Shown here one piece after another: positions 43,607 to 51,443 of a stretch of DNA of 64,000 bases. The stretch's first letter is position 1. Each line of letters opens with the position of its first letter. The DNA lies in the NCBI GenBank assembly GCA_947446025.1, contig CANFEY010000003.1:1-64000 (forward strand). The letters run 5' to 3'. The position numbers and the translations under genes were made by a program. The stretch comes from Bryobacterales bacterium. GTDB lineage: Bacteria > Acidobacteriota > Terriglobia > Bryobacterales > Bryobacteraceae. The notes beneath the pieces were generated by a model that did not search any database, was not told where the DNA came from, and saw only the letters and a program-made list of their open reading frames with translations.

Positions 43607-43609
43607 AAT
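43604..43609 (+). promoter_or_regulatory. putative leaderless -10 element (TAGAAT) for the TonB-domain gene
   Basis: TAGAAT, whose first three bases are the stop codon of the zinc-ribbon gene, ends 7 bases before ATG 43617. It supports that ATG as the original start of the disrupted gene. Confidence 0.42.
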
Positions 43610-43616
43610 GTGAAAC

Positions 43617-44549
43617 ATGTATCGGCTCCTATTCGTGCCCTGGATGGTGTCGGCGCTCTGAGCGCAAGCTCCCGCCCGGGCGTTCCCAGTGTTGGTGTCC
43701 AGCGTGGCACCTGAGTATTCGCAAGAAGCCCGCGCGGCGCGTCTGCAAGGAACAGTGTCACTCTACCTCAACGTGGGTAAGGACGGGGCACCCACCAGTG
43801 TTCAAGTGCTCCACGGGCTTGGGTTGGGCTTGGATGAAAACGCGGTGCGCGCCGTGTCGCAGTGGCGGTTCCAGCCGGCGAAACTCAACGGCCGCGTGAT
43901 CGAGATCGGCATGTCCGTCGATGCCAGTTTTGGATTCGACACAGGGCCGTCCTGGTACGTCCGGCTCGCCGACTACGTCGTGGAAAGGGGGAAGCAGACG
44001 GAATCAGAGAAACCGGTTCTGCTGAACTACGCCGCACCCGATGGCACGTGCGGCACGCCAGGCACGACTTCCATACTTAAGTTCAAAGTGAGCGCCTCCG
44101 GGATTCCAGAAGCCGTTCAGCCTCTCGAACCTAGGGATCCGCTAGCGAAGGTCGCGGCCGAGGCGGTACTGGCTTGGCGTTATAGGCCGGCCAAAGTAAA
44201 CGGCGAGCCAAAAGAAGTGGACGCGAGCGTCGAGTTCGAATGCGGCCCACCGGCCCCCGTGAAAATTGAGCCCGGGAAATTGGATACGGTTCCGCAGCAG
44301 ATTTTCAAAAGAGAACCCATCTACACGACCGCAGCGCAGCAGGCGAAGCGAAAGGGCACCGTCCGAATAGCGTTGATGGTGGATCAGTCGGGACACACCT
44401 CTAACGCATTCGTGATCGAGTCCCTGGGAATAGGACTTGACGAGAAAGCCGTGGAAGCCGTCAAGACCTGGCGTTTTCGTCCGGCGACGCGCGGTGGCGT
44501 GCCGGTGTCTACAAACGCAACGGTGGTTGTGGACTTCAGAATCAAGTAG
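43617..44549 (+). pseudogene. TonB C-terminal-domain protein with stop codon in the signal peptide
   Basis: From ATG 43617 the frame reads MYRLLFVPWMVSAL, then a TGA (43659-43661), then AQAPARAFPV and the rest in the same frame. A TGG codon there would give an ordinary signal peptide with an AQA cleavage site. Downstream are three TonB_C-like modules with repeated G.......L.......VR..V..WRF.PA patterns (PEYSQEARAARLQGTVSLYL; AEAVLAWRYRPAKVNGEP; AAQQAKRKGTVRIALMVD). Such proteins are secreted in Acidobacteria, with unknown roles. A 286-residue product could start at an alternative codon near 43689 but would stay in the cytoplasm. Confidence 0.75.
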
Positions 44550-44560
44550 GGCGGACCGCC

Positions 44561-44656
44561 TACATGGTCCTGCTGAATGACAACGTCCCGTGCAAGAATC
44601 TGCCCTGCCACAAAATGTTCGAGATCAGCAGCGTCAATACCACTGCTTCTATTTAG
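44561..44656 (+). pseudogene. decayed duplicate of the 3' end of the zinc-ribbon gene
   Basis: The frame here reads YMVLLNDNVPCKNLPCHKM and ends with a TAG after NTTASI. It aligns codon by codon with the last 31 codons of the intact gene (YMVLLDDKVPCKNLRCRKM), with several substitutions. No start or upstream part is present. It marks an old segmental duplication or gene insertion between two copies. Confidence 0.85.
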
Positions 44657-44662
44657 TGTGTT

Positions 44663-45769
44663 TTACAGCAGCCCGAGCTTGCGGCCCAGGCGCACCCAGC
44701 GGCGGGCTTCCATTGCATCCGCCGCCGACTGGGCTTCGGCTTTCACGTGTTCCAGATGCGCGAGAAGTTGCTTGTAGTCCTTGTCGAGCGAATGGGCCCA
44801 CTCGGTGCGCTCCTTGGCGATTGCTTCTTGCCGTTGCGCCCATTCCGTACGGGCCGCGAGGGCGTCGGTCATTTCTTGATGGGATTGTTTGTGGAACGCG
44901 ATGTGGCGGTCGTATTCAGCCTGGATGCGTCCCAGTTCCTGCTCAACCTCCGCGCTGTGCCGCAGGGCGTCCGCATAGGCGCGCGCTACCTCGGTGATCG
45001 ACGGCTGCAACTTGCCCTTGCGCGCCACAATCGGGAGTGACCACGTCTCCGCGTGATCCACGCCGAATTCGGGAATGTTCTCCGATGCGATGCGCACTTC
45101 GCTGAAGCCTGCGCCCAACAGGATCGACGTCAGTGTTTCCTCGGTGAAAACGCGCAGCTCCAGCGTGGAGCCATCGCCACCGTGGAAGCACAGGTCTTCA
45201 AACACTTCCGTCGCGCCGTCGCGCCGCCGGTTCACGAGCATCGTTTTGCCGCCCACTGCCGCCAGCGCGTACTGATGCATCTCCGGAAAGTGTTCCTTCG
45301 GCGGCATGTTGATCCCGTAGGGTACGGTGAGCAGGAGCACGCCGTTGGGCTTCAGAAGCCGGTACAGGTTCGCGAACGCACTCTCCACCGGCGGAGGCAC
45401 ATGTTCCATCACTTCGCTGGACACGATGAAGTCGTAGCGGCCCCATTCGGTGTCCGCAGGCTGAGTGATATCGATGGTGGGAGGCTGGTGATAGAAGGTG
45501 TTGGTGTAGTCGAATTTCTTTTCCAGCTGCCGGGCAAGATTCGGCGGATCGCTCATGCCGAAACCGCGCAGGCCTTTCATGGCGGGGAAGTCCGGAAGCG
45601 CGAGGGGCACGCCGAAGACTTCGTTTGACAGCAGCGCCACCAAGCTGCGCAAGCGCACCGTGGAATTGCAGGCGCAGCCGGCGGTCTCGCGGCCCGGGGG
45701 CTCCGGGGGACGCGGGCACACAGCCCCGCACACGTTACAGATGAAGCTTGCGGAATCGGAAAACGTCAA
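44663..45769 (-). CDS. class I SAM-dependent methyltransferase with N-terminal Cys cluster and C-terminal coiled coil
   Basis: The roughly 368-residue protein begins with a Cys-rich segment (FICNVCGAVC, then GCAC) that may bind zinc, followed by a methyltransferase domain (ADTEWGRYDFIVSSEVMEHV, YRLLKPNGVLLLTVPYG) and a long helical C-terminus (residues about 265-350, with EYDRHIAFHKQSHQEM and KERTEWAHSLDKDY). This layout is common in polysaccharide or glycan gene sets. The TTG start at 45769 has GGGAGG 6 bases upstream; an ATG at 45784 lacks a ribosome site. It overlaps the 3' end of the upstream glycosyltransferase gene by 35 bases or more. Confidence 0.78.
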   Translation of the reverse strand: MTFSDSASFICNVCGAVCPRPPEPPGRETAGCACNSTVRLRSLVALLSNEVFGVPLALPDFPAMKGLRGFGMSDPPNLARQLEKKFDYTNTFYHQPPTIDITQPADTEWGRYDFIVSSEVMEHVPPPVESAFANLYRLLKPNGVLLLTVPYGINMPPKEHFPEMHQYALAAVGGKTMLVNRRRDGATEVFEDLCFHGGDGSTLELRVFTEETLTSILLGAGFSEVRIASENIPEFGVDHAETWSLPIVARKGKLQPSITEVARAYADALRHSAEVEQELGRIQAEYDRHIAFHKQSHQEMTDALAARTEWAQRQEAIAKERTEWAHSLDKDYKQLLAHLEHVKAEAQSAADAMEARRWVRLGRKLGLL

Positions 45770-47285
45770 ATGCGGGCCTCCCATTGCGGTCTTGAATTGT
45801 CGTGACCGGTTCTTCTACGTACTCTTCGCGGCGCGCGAAATCTTCCAGCGCGGCGCGCTCGTTCGGATGAATTGCAGCGCCCTTGGCATGCGCCACGAAC
45901 ACATTGCGCGGATCGAGCAGCATGGCTCGGATACCGGCGTCACTGCCCAAATCGGCACTGCGGATCGGCAGCGCGCCTTCGCTCAACAAATTCATTGTCT
46001 CAAGAATGCCCCAGTCGGCCACATAGATGCGGCGTGCGCGCATGTCAGTGAGGAAGCGGTGGAGCGGATCCATCGCATCCGTCCAGCGAAGCGTGGGCCC
46101 GTTGCGGATGAGGTCCACGTAGTAGGTGTTGGTGACTGCCATGCTGGAGGCGCACAGCAGCAGAGTTGCGAGCGCTGTGACGCCGCGCCAGGGAAGTTGG
46201 TCGAGCGCAGCAGCGATCATGAGCAGGTGAAAAGGCCACAGCAGGATCACGTGTTGTGCGGCGGCACCTGCCCCGGCAGTGAGCACCATGGGCAGCCATG
46301 TGGCCACGCAGACCATCAGGCCAAAGAGGATCGGCTTGCGGGCGGGCGCGCGCAACAACACCGTGAGGGAGAGCAGCGCGGCCCACAATGTGAGATGGCT
46401 GTGTGGGGCTCCCAGAACATCGCTCAACTGGAACGCGACAGATTGATACCAGTGCTGGGGCTGGCCTGGGTTGGGTCCGCTGTCGAACGCGGTCATGAAG
46501 CCGAACAGCACAGAGCCATCCATGGTGCGAGTGAGTATCACGGATTTGTCCAGCACCGCGAGCTGCTCAGCGTGCACATTCGCGCGCAGTGTTTCGAGCG
46601 GGCGGGCCACGTTGTACACAATCAGCGGCAGCGCTCCGGCGATCATCGCCAGCGCGGCGGTGCGAAGGTTCTTCCACGTCAACTCCGCCAGAACCTCGCG
46701 CGGAAATACGGCCAGCGCTCCGGCGGCGAATCCGAAGAGCACCCAGGCGAAGATGGCCTTGTCCCACATGGCCAGTCCCAGAAAGAAGAACGCCGCTGCC
46801 AGCTGTGCGCGTTTTCCGGTGCGGTGAAACCCCACCAACAATCCAAGCGCGGCTAGCTTCAGCAGGAACTGCAGAGTTACGGGGCCGTAGTCGACCGTGT
46901 TCATCAGCAGGTAGCTAGAGTCGGTGGCCAGCAGCAGCGTGCCGATCCACGCGGCGCGGCGGCTCAGGGTGCGGTCCAGCAGCGCAAAGAACAACCACAG
47001 CGACCAGGCGGCCAGCAGCAACGTGGGCAAGCGCAGAGCCATGGGGCGCGGCTCGACGAAGAAGAACAGCACGCTATACATCCATGTCTTCAACGCGCCC
47101 AAATACGAGATGAGCATGACTGGCAGCGCGCCCCACGCGTACCACGGCTCGCCGTGCGGAAAAATGCCGTTGGCAACCAGCGCCTCGTCCACTTCGATTC
47201 CGAGGCGGGGGATGAACAGCAAACCGGACGCGACAAAGCCGAGCGCGATTAGCACCAGCCTGGCCTGCCTGCGTCGTTCACTCAT
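45735..47285 (-). CDS. polytopic membrane glycosyltransferase-like protein (GT39/PMT type)
   Basis: The 516-residue protein has about ten membrane helices. The first extracytoplasmic loop has the acidic motif IPRLGIEVDEALVANG, the position where ArnT/PMT-type enzymes carry their catalytic Asp-Glu pair. The helices LPTLLLAAWSLWLFFALLD and LLATDSSYLLMNTVDYGPVT fit this superfamily, which transfers sugars from polyprenyl phosphates. The last 120 residues form a soluble domain. The start at 47285 leaves 18 bases to the divergent gene, with a TACCAT 7 bases upstream. A much longer open frame upstream is antisense to that gene and was rejected. Confidence 0.75.
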   Translation of the reverse strand: MSERRRQARLVLIALGFVASGLLFIPRLGIEVDEALVANGIFPHGEPWYAWGALPVMLISYLGALKTWMYSVLFFFVEPRPMALRLPTLLLAAWSLWLFFALLDRTLSRRAAWIGTLLLATDSSYLLMNTVDYGPVTLQFLLKLAALGLLVGFHRTGKRAQLAAAFFFLGLAMWDKAIFAWVLFGFAAGALAVFPREVLAELTWKNLRTAALAMIAGALPLIVYNVARPLETLRANVHAEQLAVLDKSVILTRTMDGSVLFGFMTAFDSGPNPGQPQHWYQSVAFQLSDVLGAPHSHLTLWAALLSLTVLLRAPARKPILFGLMVCVATWLPMVLTAGAGAAAQHVILLWPFHLLMIAAALDQLPWRGVTALATLLLCASSMAVTNTYYVDLIRNGPTLRWTDAMDPLHRFLTDMRARRIYVADWGILETMNLLSEGALPIRSADLGSDAGIRAMLLDPRNVFVAHAKGAAIHPNERAALEDFARREEYVEEPVTTIQDRNGRPAFDVFRFRKLHL

Positions 47286-47291
47286 TTCCGC

Positions 47292-47298
47292 TATGGTA
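47292..47298. promoter_or_regulatory. shared bidirectional -10 element (TATGGTA)
   Basis: TATGGT (47292-47297, plus) ends 6 bases before ATG 47304, and TACCAT (47298-47293, minus) ends 7 bases before ATG 47285. The two start codons are only 18 bases apart, so this 7-base overlap is the only room for promoters of both genes and implies leaderless mRNAs in both directions. Confidence 0.5.
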
Positions 47299-47303
47299 AC
47301 AAC

Positions 47304-48098
47304 ATGGGGTTGCGCCGCACCTTTGCTTTGCTGTGCCTGGGCCTGTTGCTTACAGGTGCCGCCCACCTTTTTGCGGCGAATCGCTGGGCCATTTACGAGC
47401 GCGAGATGCAGGACCCCATCAACGATCCTCCGGACGCGCTGGTGCCTGCTGAGTTCGCGTTCGGGCGTCTGCGTTTCCGTTCGCCCCAGGACGGTTTCCG
47501 CCGCGCCCGCTGGGGCACGGACGCAAACAAGGGTGAGCGGCTGTTCATCGTCGCGTTGCGCCGCCTGTCTCTGATCAACGCGCAGTCCATTGAGCAAATC
47601 GTAGACGTGGGCAGCGACGATCTCTACGACTGGCCTTTCATGTACGCCGTGGCGGCGGGCGATTGGTCGCTCACCGATTCCGAAGCTCAGCGCCTGGGGA
47701 ATTTCTTCGAGCGCGGCGGATTCCTGGTGGTGGACGATCTGCACAATGAGCGCGAGTTCGAAGACTTCATGTACGGCATCAACCAGGCGATGCCCAACTC
47801 GACCGACGACGAGATCCCCGACGAAGATGCAATCTTTCACGTGACCTACGACATCAGCCAGCGCATCCAGATCTCCGGCTACAACATCGTGCGCGGTTCG
47901 CCCTACGAACGCGGCGGCTACGTTCCGCGTTGGCGGGCGGTGCGAGACAGCAGAAGCCGGATCGTCGCCACCGCGTGGCACAATCAGGACTTGGGCGATG
48001 CTTGGGAATACGCAGATGCCGAAGAGTATCCCGAAGACCTCGCCAACCGGGCATTCCGTTTCGGCGTGAACTACGTGACGTACGCGATGACACATTAG
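47304..48098 (+). CDS. secreted DUF4159-like protein
   Basis: The 264-residue product has a signal peptide (MGLRRTFALLCLGLLLTGAAHL) and a DUF4159-like domain: FAFGRLRFRSP, WGTDANKGERLFIVALRRLS, DDLYDWPFMYAVAAGDW, LGNFFERGGFLVVDDLHNE. The fold is expected to be glutamine-amidotransferase-like, but function is unknown. In other bacteria DUF4159 proteins occur with MoxR ATPases and VWA proteins, and here a MoxR-type ATPase and VWA protein end the same operon. It is the first gene of the six-gene unit 47304-52658. Confidence 0.83.
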   Translation: MGLRRTFALLCLGLLLTGAAHLFAANRWAIYEREMQDPINDPPDALVPAEFAFGRLRFRSPQDGFRRARWGTDANKGERLFIVALRRLSLINAQSIEQIVDVGSDDLYDWPFMYAVAAGDWSLTDSEAQRLGNFFERGGFLVVDDLHNEREFEDFMYGINQAMPNSTDDEIPDEDAIFHVTYDISQRIQISGYNIVRGSPYERGGYVPRWRAVRDSRSRIVATAWHNQDLGDAWEYADAEEYPEDLANRAFRFGVNYVTYAMTH

Positions 48099-48106
48099 GA
48101 GTCTTT

Positions 48107-48865
48107 ATGCGGCAACGACTCATCACGCTATTTTCGACGGCCTGCATGCTATCCGCGCAGTCCTTCGAGGTCGCCACCGTGAAACCGACACCGGAGGATT
48201 GGCAGGGCGGACGGTATCTTCGGATGACCGGTCCACAGCGCTTCGTCGCAACCAACTACACACCCAGGGTCCTCATCGCGACCGCGTACAGTCTCAATCC
48301 GCGCGCGGTGGAGGGCGGACCGGCCTGGATGGATTCGGAGCACTTTAACACTGTCGCTGCGACTCCTGGCGAGGCGCAGCCGACGCTAGACCAGCAGCTG
48401 TCGATGGTGCGGGGCTTGTTGGCGGACCGTTTCAAGCTTGCGTTCCATCGTGTGGATCGCGAGATGCCGGTCTACGTACTGAGTCTGGCAAAGGGTGGAT
48501 CGAAGTTGCAAGAGACTTCGGCCCGGCTGGCGGAGCAGCCTGACATCGTGAGCCGCATCGGCCCGGACGAGGTCCGGCTACCGGCGCGCAACGCAACGAT
48601 GCAGCAGTTTGCGGCAGTGCTGCAACGCTCGGTCTTTGATCGTCCCATGCTGGACCAAACTGGCCTCACGGGGCGCTACGATTTCGATCTTGAATGGACG
48701 CCCGATGAGACGCAATTCGACGGCCTCCGGCGCGCGCTTCAAGAGTCCACCGAACCTACACTCTTCACAGCGCTACAGGAACAACTCGGGCTCAAGCTGG
48801 AGTCCACGCGCGCGCTGGTCTCGGTGATCGCGATCGACCGTATCGAACGGCCCTCGGAGAATTAG
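48107..48865 (+). CDS. TIGR03435-family secreted protein
   Basis: The 252-residue product has a short signal peptide (MRQRLITLFSTACMLSAQ) and the family pattern SFEVATVKPT, FVATNYTPRVLIATAYSL, LSMVRGLLADRFKLAFHR, MPVYVLSLAKGG, LDQTGLTGRYDFDLEW, LQEQLGLKLESTRALV. This family is greatly expanded in Solibacter-type genomes; no function is known. AGGAG lies 5 bases before the ATG, and the gene starts 8 bases after the DUF4159 stop, so it is in the same operon. Confidence 0.88.
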   Translation: MRQRLITLFSTACMLSAQSFEVATVKPTPEDWQGGRYLRMTGPQRFVATNYTPRVLIATAYSLNPRAVEGGPAWMDSEHFNTVAATPGEAQPTLDQQLSMVRGLLADRFKLAFHRVDREMPVYVLSLAKGGSKLQETSARLAEQPDIVSRIGPDEVRLPARNATMQQFAAVLQRSVFDRPMLDQTGLTGRYDFDLEWTPDETQFDGLRRALQESTEPTLFTALQEQLGLKLESTRALVSVIAIDRIERPSEN

Positions 48866-48868
48866 CCC

Positions 48869-49351
48869 TTGAGTCTCGTGTCTATCCTGCAAGCAGGCCG
48901 GCGTGATTTTCTCGATGCGATGGCGGGACAGCCGAACGCGAAACCGCGATCCGGGTGGTCTGTACTCGAATGCGTGGAGCACGTGGCAGCGGTTGAAGAA
49001 CGTCACTTGGCTTGGCTTACATCGGCGGAAGAGATCATGCCGGTGCGTGATGCGGAGAAGGAACTACGATTGTTCTCGATCATGCGCAGCCGGCTGGAGA
49101 AGGTGGAGACTCCGGAGCTCTTTGTCCCGCGCGGGCGATTTGCGGATATCGAATCCGCTTTGGCCGCGTTCGAGGCCGCTCGCGCCGCGATGGTGGAAGT
49201 GGTCCGCGCGAAGGGCGACGCGATCTACGCAATTGGCATGACGCATCCCTACTTCGGCGAAGTCAACGGCGCGGAACTGGCGCATCTCGCCGACGGGCAC
49301 GCGCGGCGGCACGCGGAACAGATTCGAGAGATCGTCGAGGGCACCGCGTGA
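48869..49351 (+). CDS. DinB-superfamily protein
   Basis: The 160-residue four-helix-bundle protein fits the DinB/YfiT superfamily: SGWSVLECVEHVAAVEERHL in helix 2 and LAHLADGHARRHAEQI in helix 4 supply the His ligands for a metal site. Members act in thiol-dependent detoxification or are of unknown role. The start is TTG at 48869, 3 bases after the previous stop; GTG 48878 is an alternative. It overlaps the HAD gene by GTGA. Confidence 0.8.
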   Translation: MSLVSILQAGRRDFLDAMAGQPNAKPRSGWSVLECVEHVAAVEERHLAWLTSAEEIMPVRDAEKELRLFSIMRSRLEKVETPELFVPRGRFADIESALAAFEAARAAMVEVVRAKGDAIYAIGMTHPYFGEVNGAELAHLADGHARRHAEQIREIVEGTA

Positions 49352-49959
49352 TCCGGGCTGTTATTTTTGATTTTGGCAACGTGCTCGCGTTCCCGCCCGC
49401 GCCGGAGAAACTCGCGGCTGCGGCGGCATTCTGCGGACTCAATGAACACGTGTTCCTTGAAGCGTTCTGGAAGGAGCGGCTGGAATATGACGCGGGTCGG
49501 CTGACACCCCTCGAATACTGGGCCATAGTCACCAACGCCGGGTTCGCTGCCGCCAATCTTGCGCGCCTGATCGAAATTGAAGTGGACTTCTGGACCGACT
49601 ACGATGAACGGCCGCTACGCTGGATCGCCGCACTGCGCTCTGCCGGCATCCGCGTGGGAATTCTCTCCAACTTGCCGCGCGTATTGGGCGAAGATCTGCG
49701 CGCCAAAGATTTTGTCCGCCACTTCGATCACCTGACGTTTTCTTACGAACTGCTGACTGTAAAACCGCAGGCAGCCATCTATCAGCATTCGTTTGAGGGC
49801 TTGCGCGTTGCTGCTGAGGAGGCGCTGTTCCTGGATGACAAGCTGCCGAATGTTCACGCTGCCATCAACGCTGGTCTGCGGGCGGAACTGTTCACCACTT
49901 GGGAAGATTTTCTGGAGCGCGACGTGCCGGGCCTGTACGGACTGATACAATCCCCGTAG
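49348..49959 (+). CDS. HAD-superfamily hydrolase
   Basis: The 203-residue protein has the HAD motifs: motif I VIFDFGNVL (nucleophile Asp, with Gly in place of the usual second Asp, as in YihX-type phosphatases), motif II ILSNLP, motif III Lys in LTVKPQAAIYQ, motif IV FLDDKLPNV. A helical cap lies after motif I. It probably dephosphorylates a small metabolite. Its GTG start overlaps the DinB stop, and the ATPase gene follows after 7 bases. Confidence 0.85.
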   Translation: MIRAVIFDFGNVLAFPPAPEKLAAAAAFCGLNEHVFLEAFWKERLEYDAGRLTPLEYWAIVTNAGFAAANLARLIEIEVDFWTDYDERPLRWIAALRSAGIRVGILSNLPRVLGEDLRAKDFVRHFDHLTFSYELLTVKPQAAIYQHSFEGLRVAAEEALFLDDKLPNVHAAINAGLRAELFTTWEDFLERDVPGLYGLIQSP

Positions 49960-49966
49960 GTCTCTC

Positions 49967-51436
49967 ATGAAAGCTGCTCTTCCCACCACGCTCGGCGCAC
50001 TGCGCGCACACAAGACGTTCGCTCCGCTCAGTGTAAAAGACGAGTTGCGCGGGAACCTGATCCGCAAACTGCAAGCGCGCGAACCGCTATTCCCCGGCAT
50101 CGTCGGCTTCGAGGACACGGTAGTGCCGCAGGTAGTCAACGCCGTGCTTTCCAAGCACAACTTCATTCTTCTGGGGTTGCGCGGGCAGGCAAAGACACGG
50201 CTCATCCGCATGCTGGTATCACTGCTTAACGAATACGTGCCCTACATCGCGGGCACTGAAATTCGCGATCATCCGGCAGCGCCGCTCTCAAAAGCCGGGC
50301 GCGACATGCTGGCGAAGATGGGCGACGATACGCCGATTGCGTGGCTCAGCCGCGAAGAGCGCTATGTTGAAAAGCTAGCGACGCCGGACGTGACCATCGC
50401 GGATATGATCGGCGACATCGATCCGATCAAGGCCGCCCGCGCGGGGCAAAATATCTCGGACGAGTTGACGATCCACTATGGGCTGCTGCCCCGTGCCAAT
50501 CGCGGCATCTTCGGCATCAACGAATTGCCGGACCTTGCGGGGAAGATCCAAGTCGGACTCTTCAACATCATGCAAGAGGGCGACGTACAGATTAAGGGCT
50601 ACCCGGTGCGCCTGCCGCTGGACGTGATGCTGGTGTTCACCGCGAACCCGGAAGACTACACGGCCCGTGGAAAAATCATCACTCCCCTGAAGGACCGCAT
50701 CGGCAGCGAGATCCGCACGCACTATCCCACCGACATCCGGCACGGCATGAAGATCACGGAGCAAGAGGCGTGGTCGAAACGGGAGGCTCCGGTGGAACTA
50801 CGGGTGCCGCTTTACATCCGCGAGGTCATCGAGCAGCTTGCGTTTTCAGCGCGCGATGACAAGCGCATCGACAAGCGGTCCGGCGTGTCGCAGCGGCTGC
50901 CGATTTCGGTGCTGGAAAACGTCATCTCCAACGCGGAGCGGCGCGCGTTGGTGACCAGTGAGAAGGTAGCCGTGCCGCGAGTGTTGGACGTGTACGCCGC
51001 GCTGCCGTCGATCACTGGCAAGATTGAGCTCGAGTACGAGGGCGAGCTGAAGGGCGGCGATGCAGTGGCGCGGGAGCTGATCCGGCTCGCGGTGGGCAAG
51101 GTGTTCACGCGCACGTTTGATGGACAGAACCTGACCAGCGTGGTGCAATGGTTTGACCTCGGCGGAAACTTGAAGCTGGATGAGGCGACGTCTTCGGCGG
51201 AGATGGTCAAGGAACTTGGCGGCATTCAGGGGCTGCTGGAGAAGACGAAGCTCTTGGGTCTGAGCGTGAGCGAGCCAGACGCCGTGCGCGCGGCGGCGGC
51301 GGAGTTTATTCTAGAAGGCCTTTACGCACATCGACGCATCAGCCGCAGCGAGGAAAGCGGCTTCACCGCCGAGCAGAAACGCCGCGAGCCGCCCGCGGAA
51401 GAGACCAAGCGCGCGGTGCGCAGAGACTACCAGTAA
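49967..51436 (+). CDS. MoxR/magnesium-chelatase-type AAA+ ATPase
   Basis: The 489-residue AAA+ protein has Walker A ILLGLRGQAKTR, Walker B-like GIFGINELPDL, sensor 1 LVFTANPEDYTARG, the arginine-finger region ITPLKDRIGSEIRTHYP and a C-terminal lid extending past residue 330. It resembles magnesium-chelatase subunit I/MoxR chaperones, which partner VWA-domain proteins in loading metal cofactors or remodelling targets. The VWA gene follows 7 bases later. Nothing here points to bacteriochlorophyll synthesis, so a MoxR/RavA-like role is favoured. Confidence 0.87.
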   Translation: MKAALPTTLGALRAHKTFAPLSVKDELRGNLIRKLQAREPLFPGIVGFEDTVVPQVVNAVLSKHNFILLGLRGQAKTRLIRMLVSLLNEYVPYIAGTEIRDHPAAPLSKAGRDMLAKMGDDTPIAWLSREERYVEKLATPDVTIADMIGDIDPIKAARAGQNISDELTIHYGLLPRANRGIFGINELPDLAGKIQVGLFNIMQEGDVQIKGYPVRLPLDVMLVFTANPEDYTARGKIITPLKDRIGSEIRTHYPTDIRHGMKITEQEAWSKREAPVELRVPLYIREVIEQLAFSARDDKRIDKRSGVSQRLPISVLENVISNAERRALVTSEKVAVPRVLDVYAALPSITGKIELEYEGELKGGDAVARELIRLAVGKVFTRTFDGQNLTSVVQWFDLGGNLKLDEATSSAEMVKELGGIQGLLEKTKLLGLSVSEPDAVRAAAAEFILEGLYAHRRISRSEESGFTAEQKRREPPAEETKRAVRRDYQ

Positions 51437-51443
51437 CAACCCT

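Noticed and set aside
45735-48095. A 786-codon reading of the membrane glycosyltransferase
   Set aside because: The first 270 codons lie antisense to the well-supported DUF4159-like gene and show no family features; the start at 47285 gives a normal first membrane helix.
49348-49959. HAD protein considered inactive because its motif I has Gly in place of the second Asp
   Set aside because: Active YihX-type HAD phosphatases have the same D-x-G-N pattern, so this is not evidence of lost activity.
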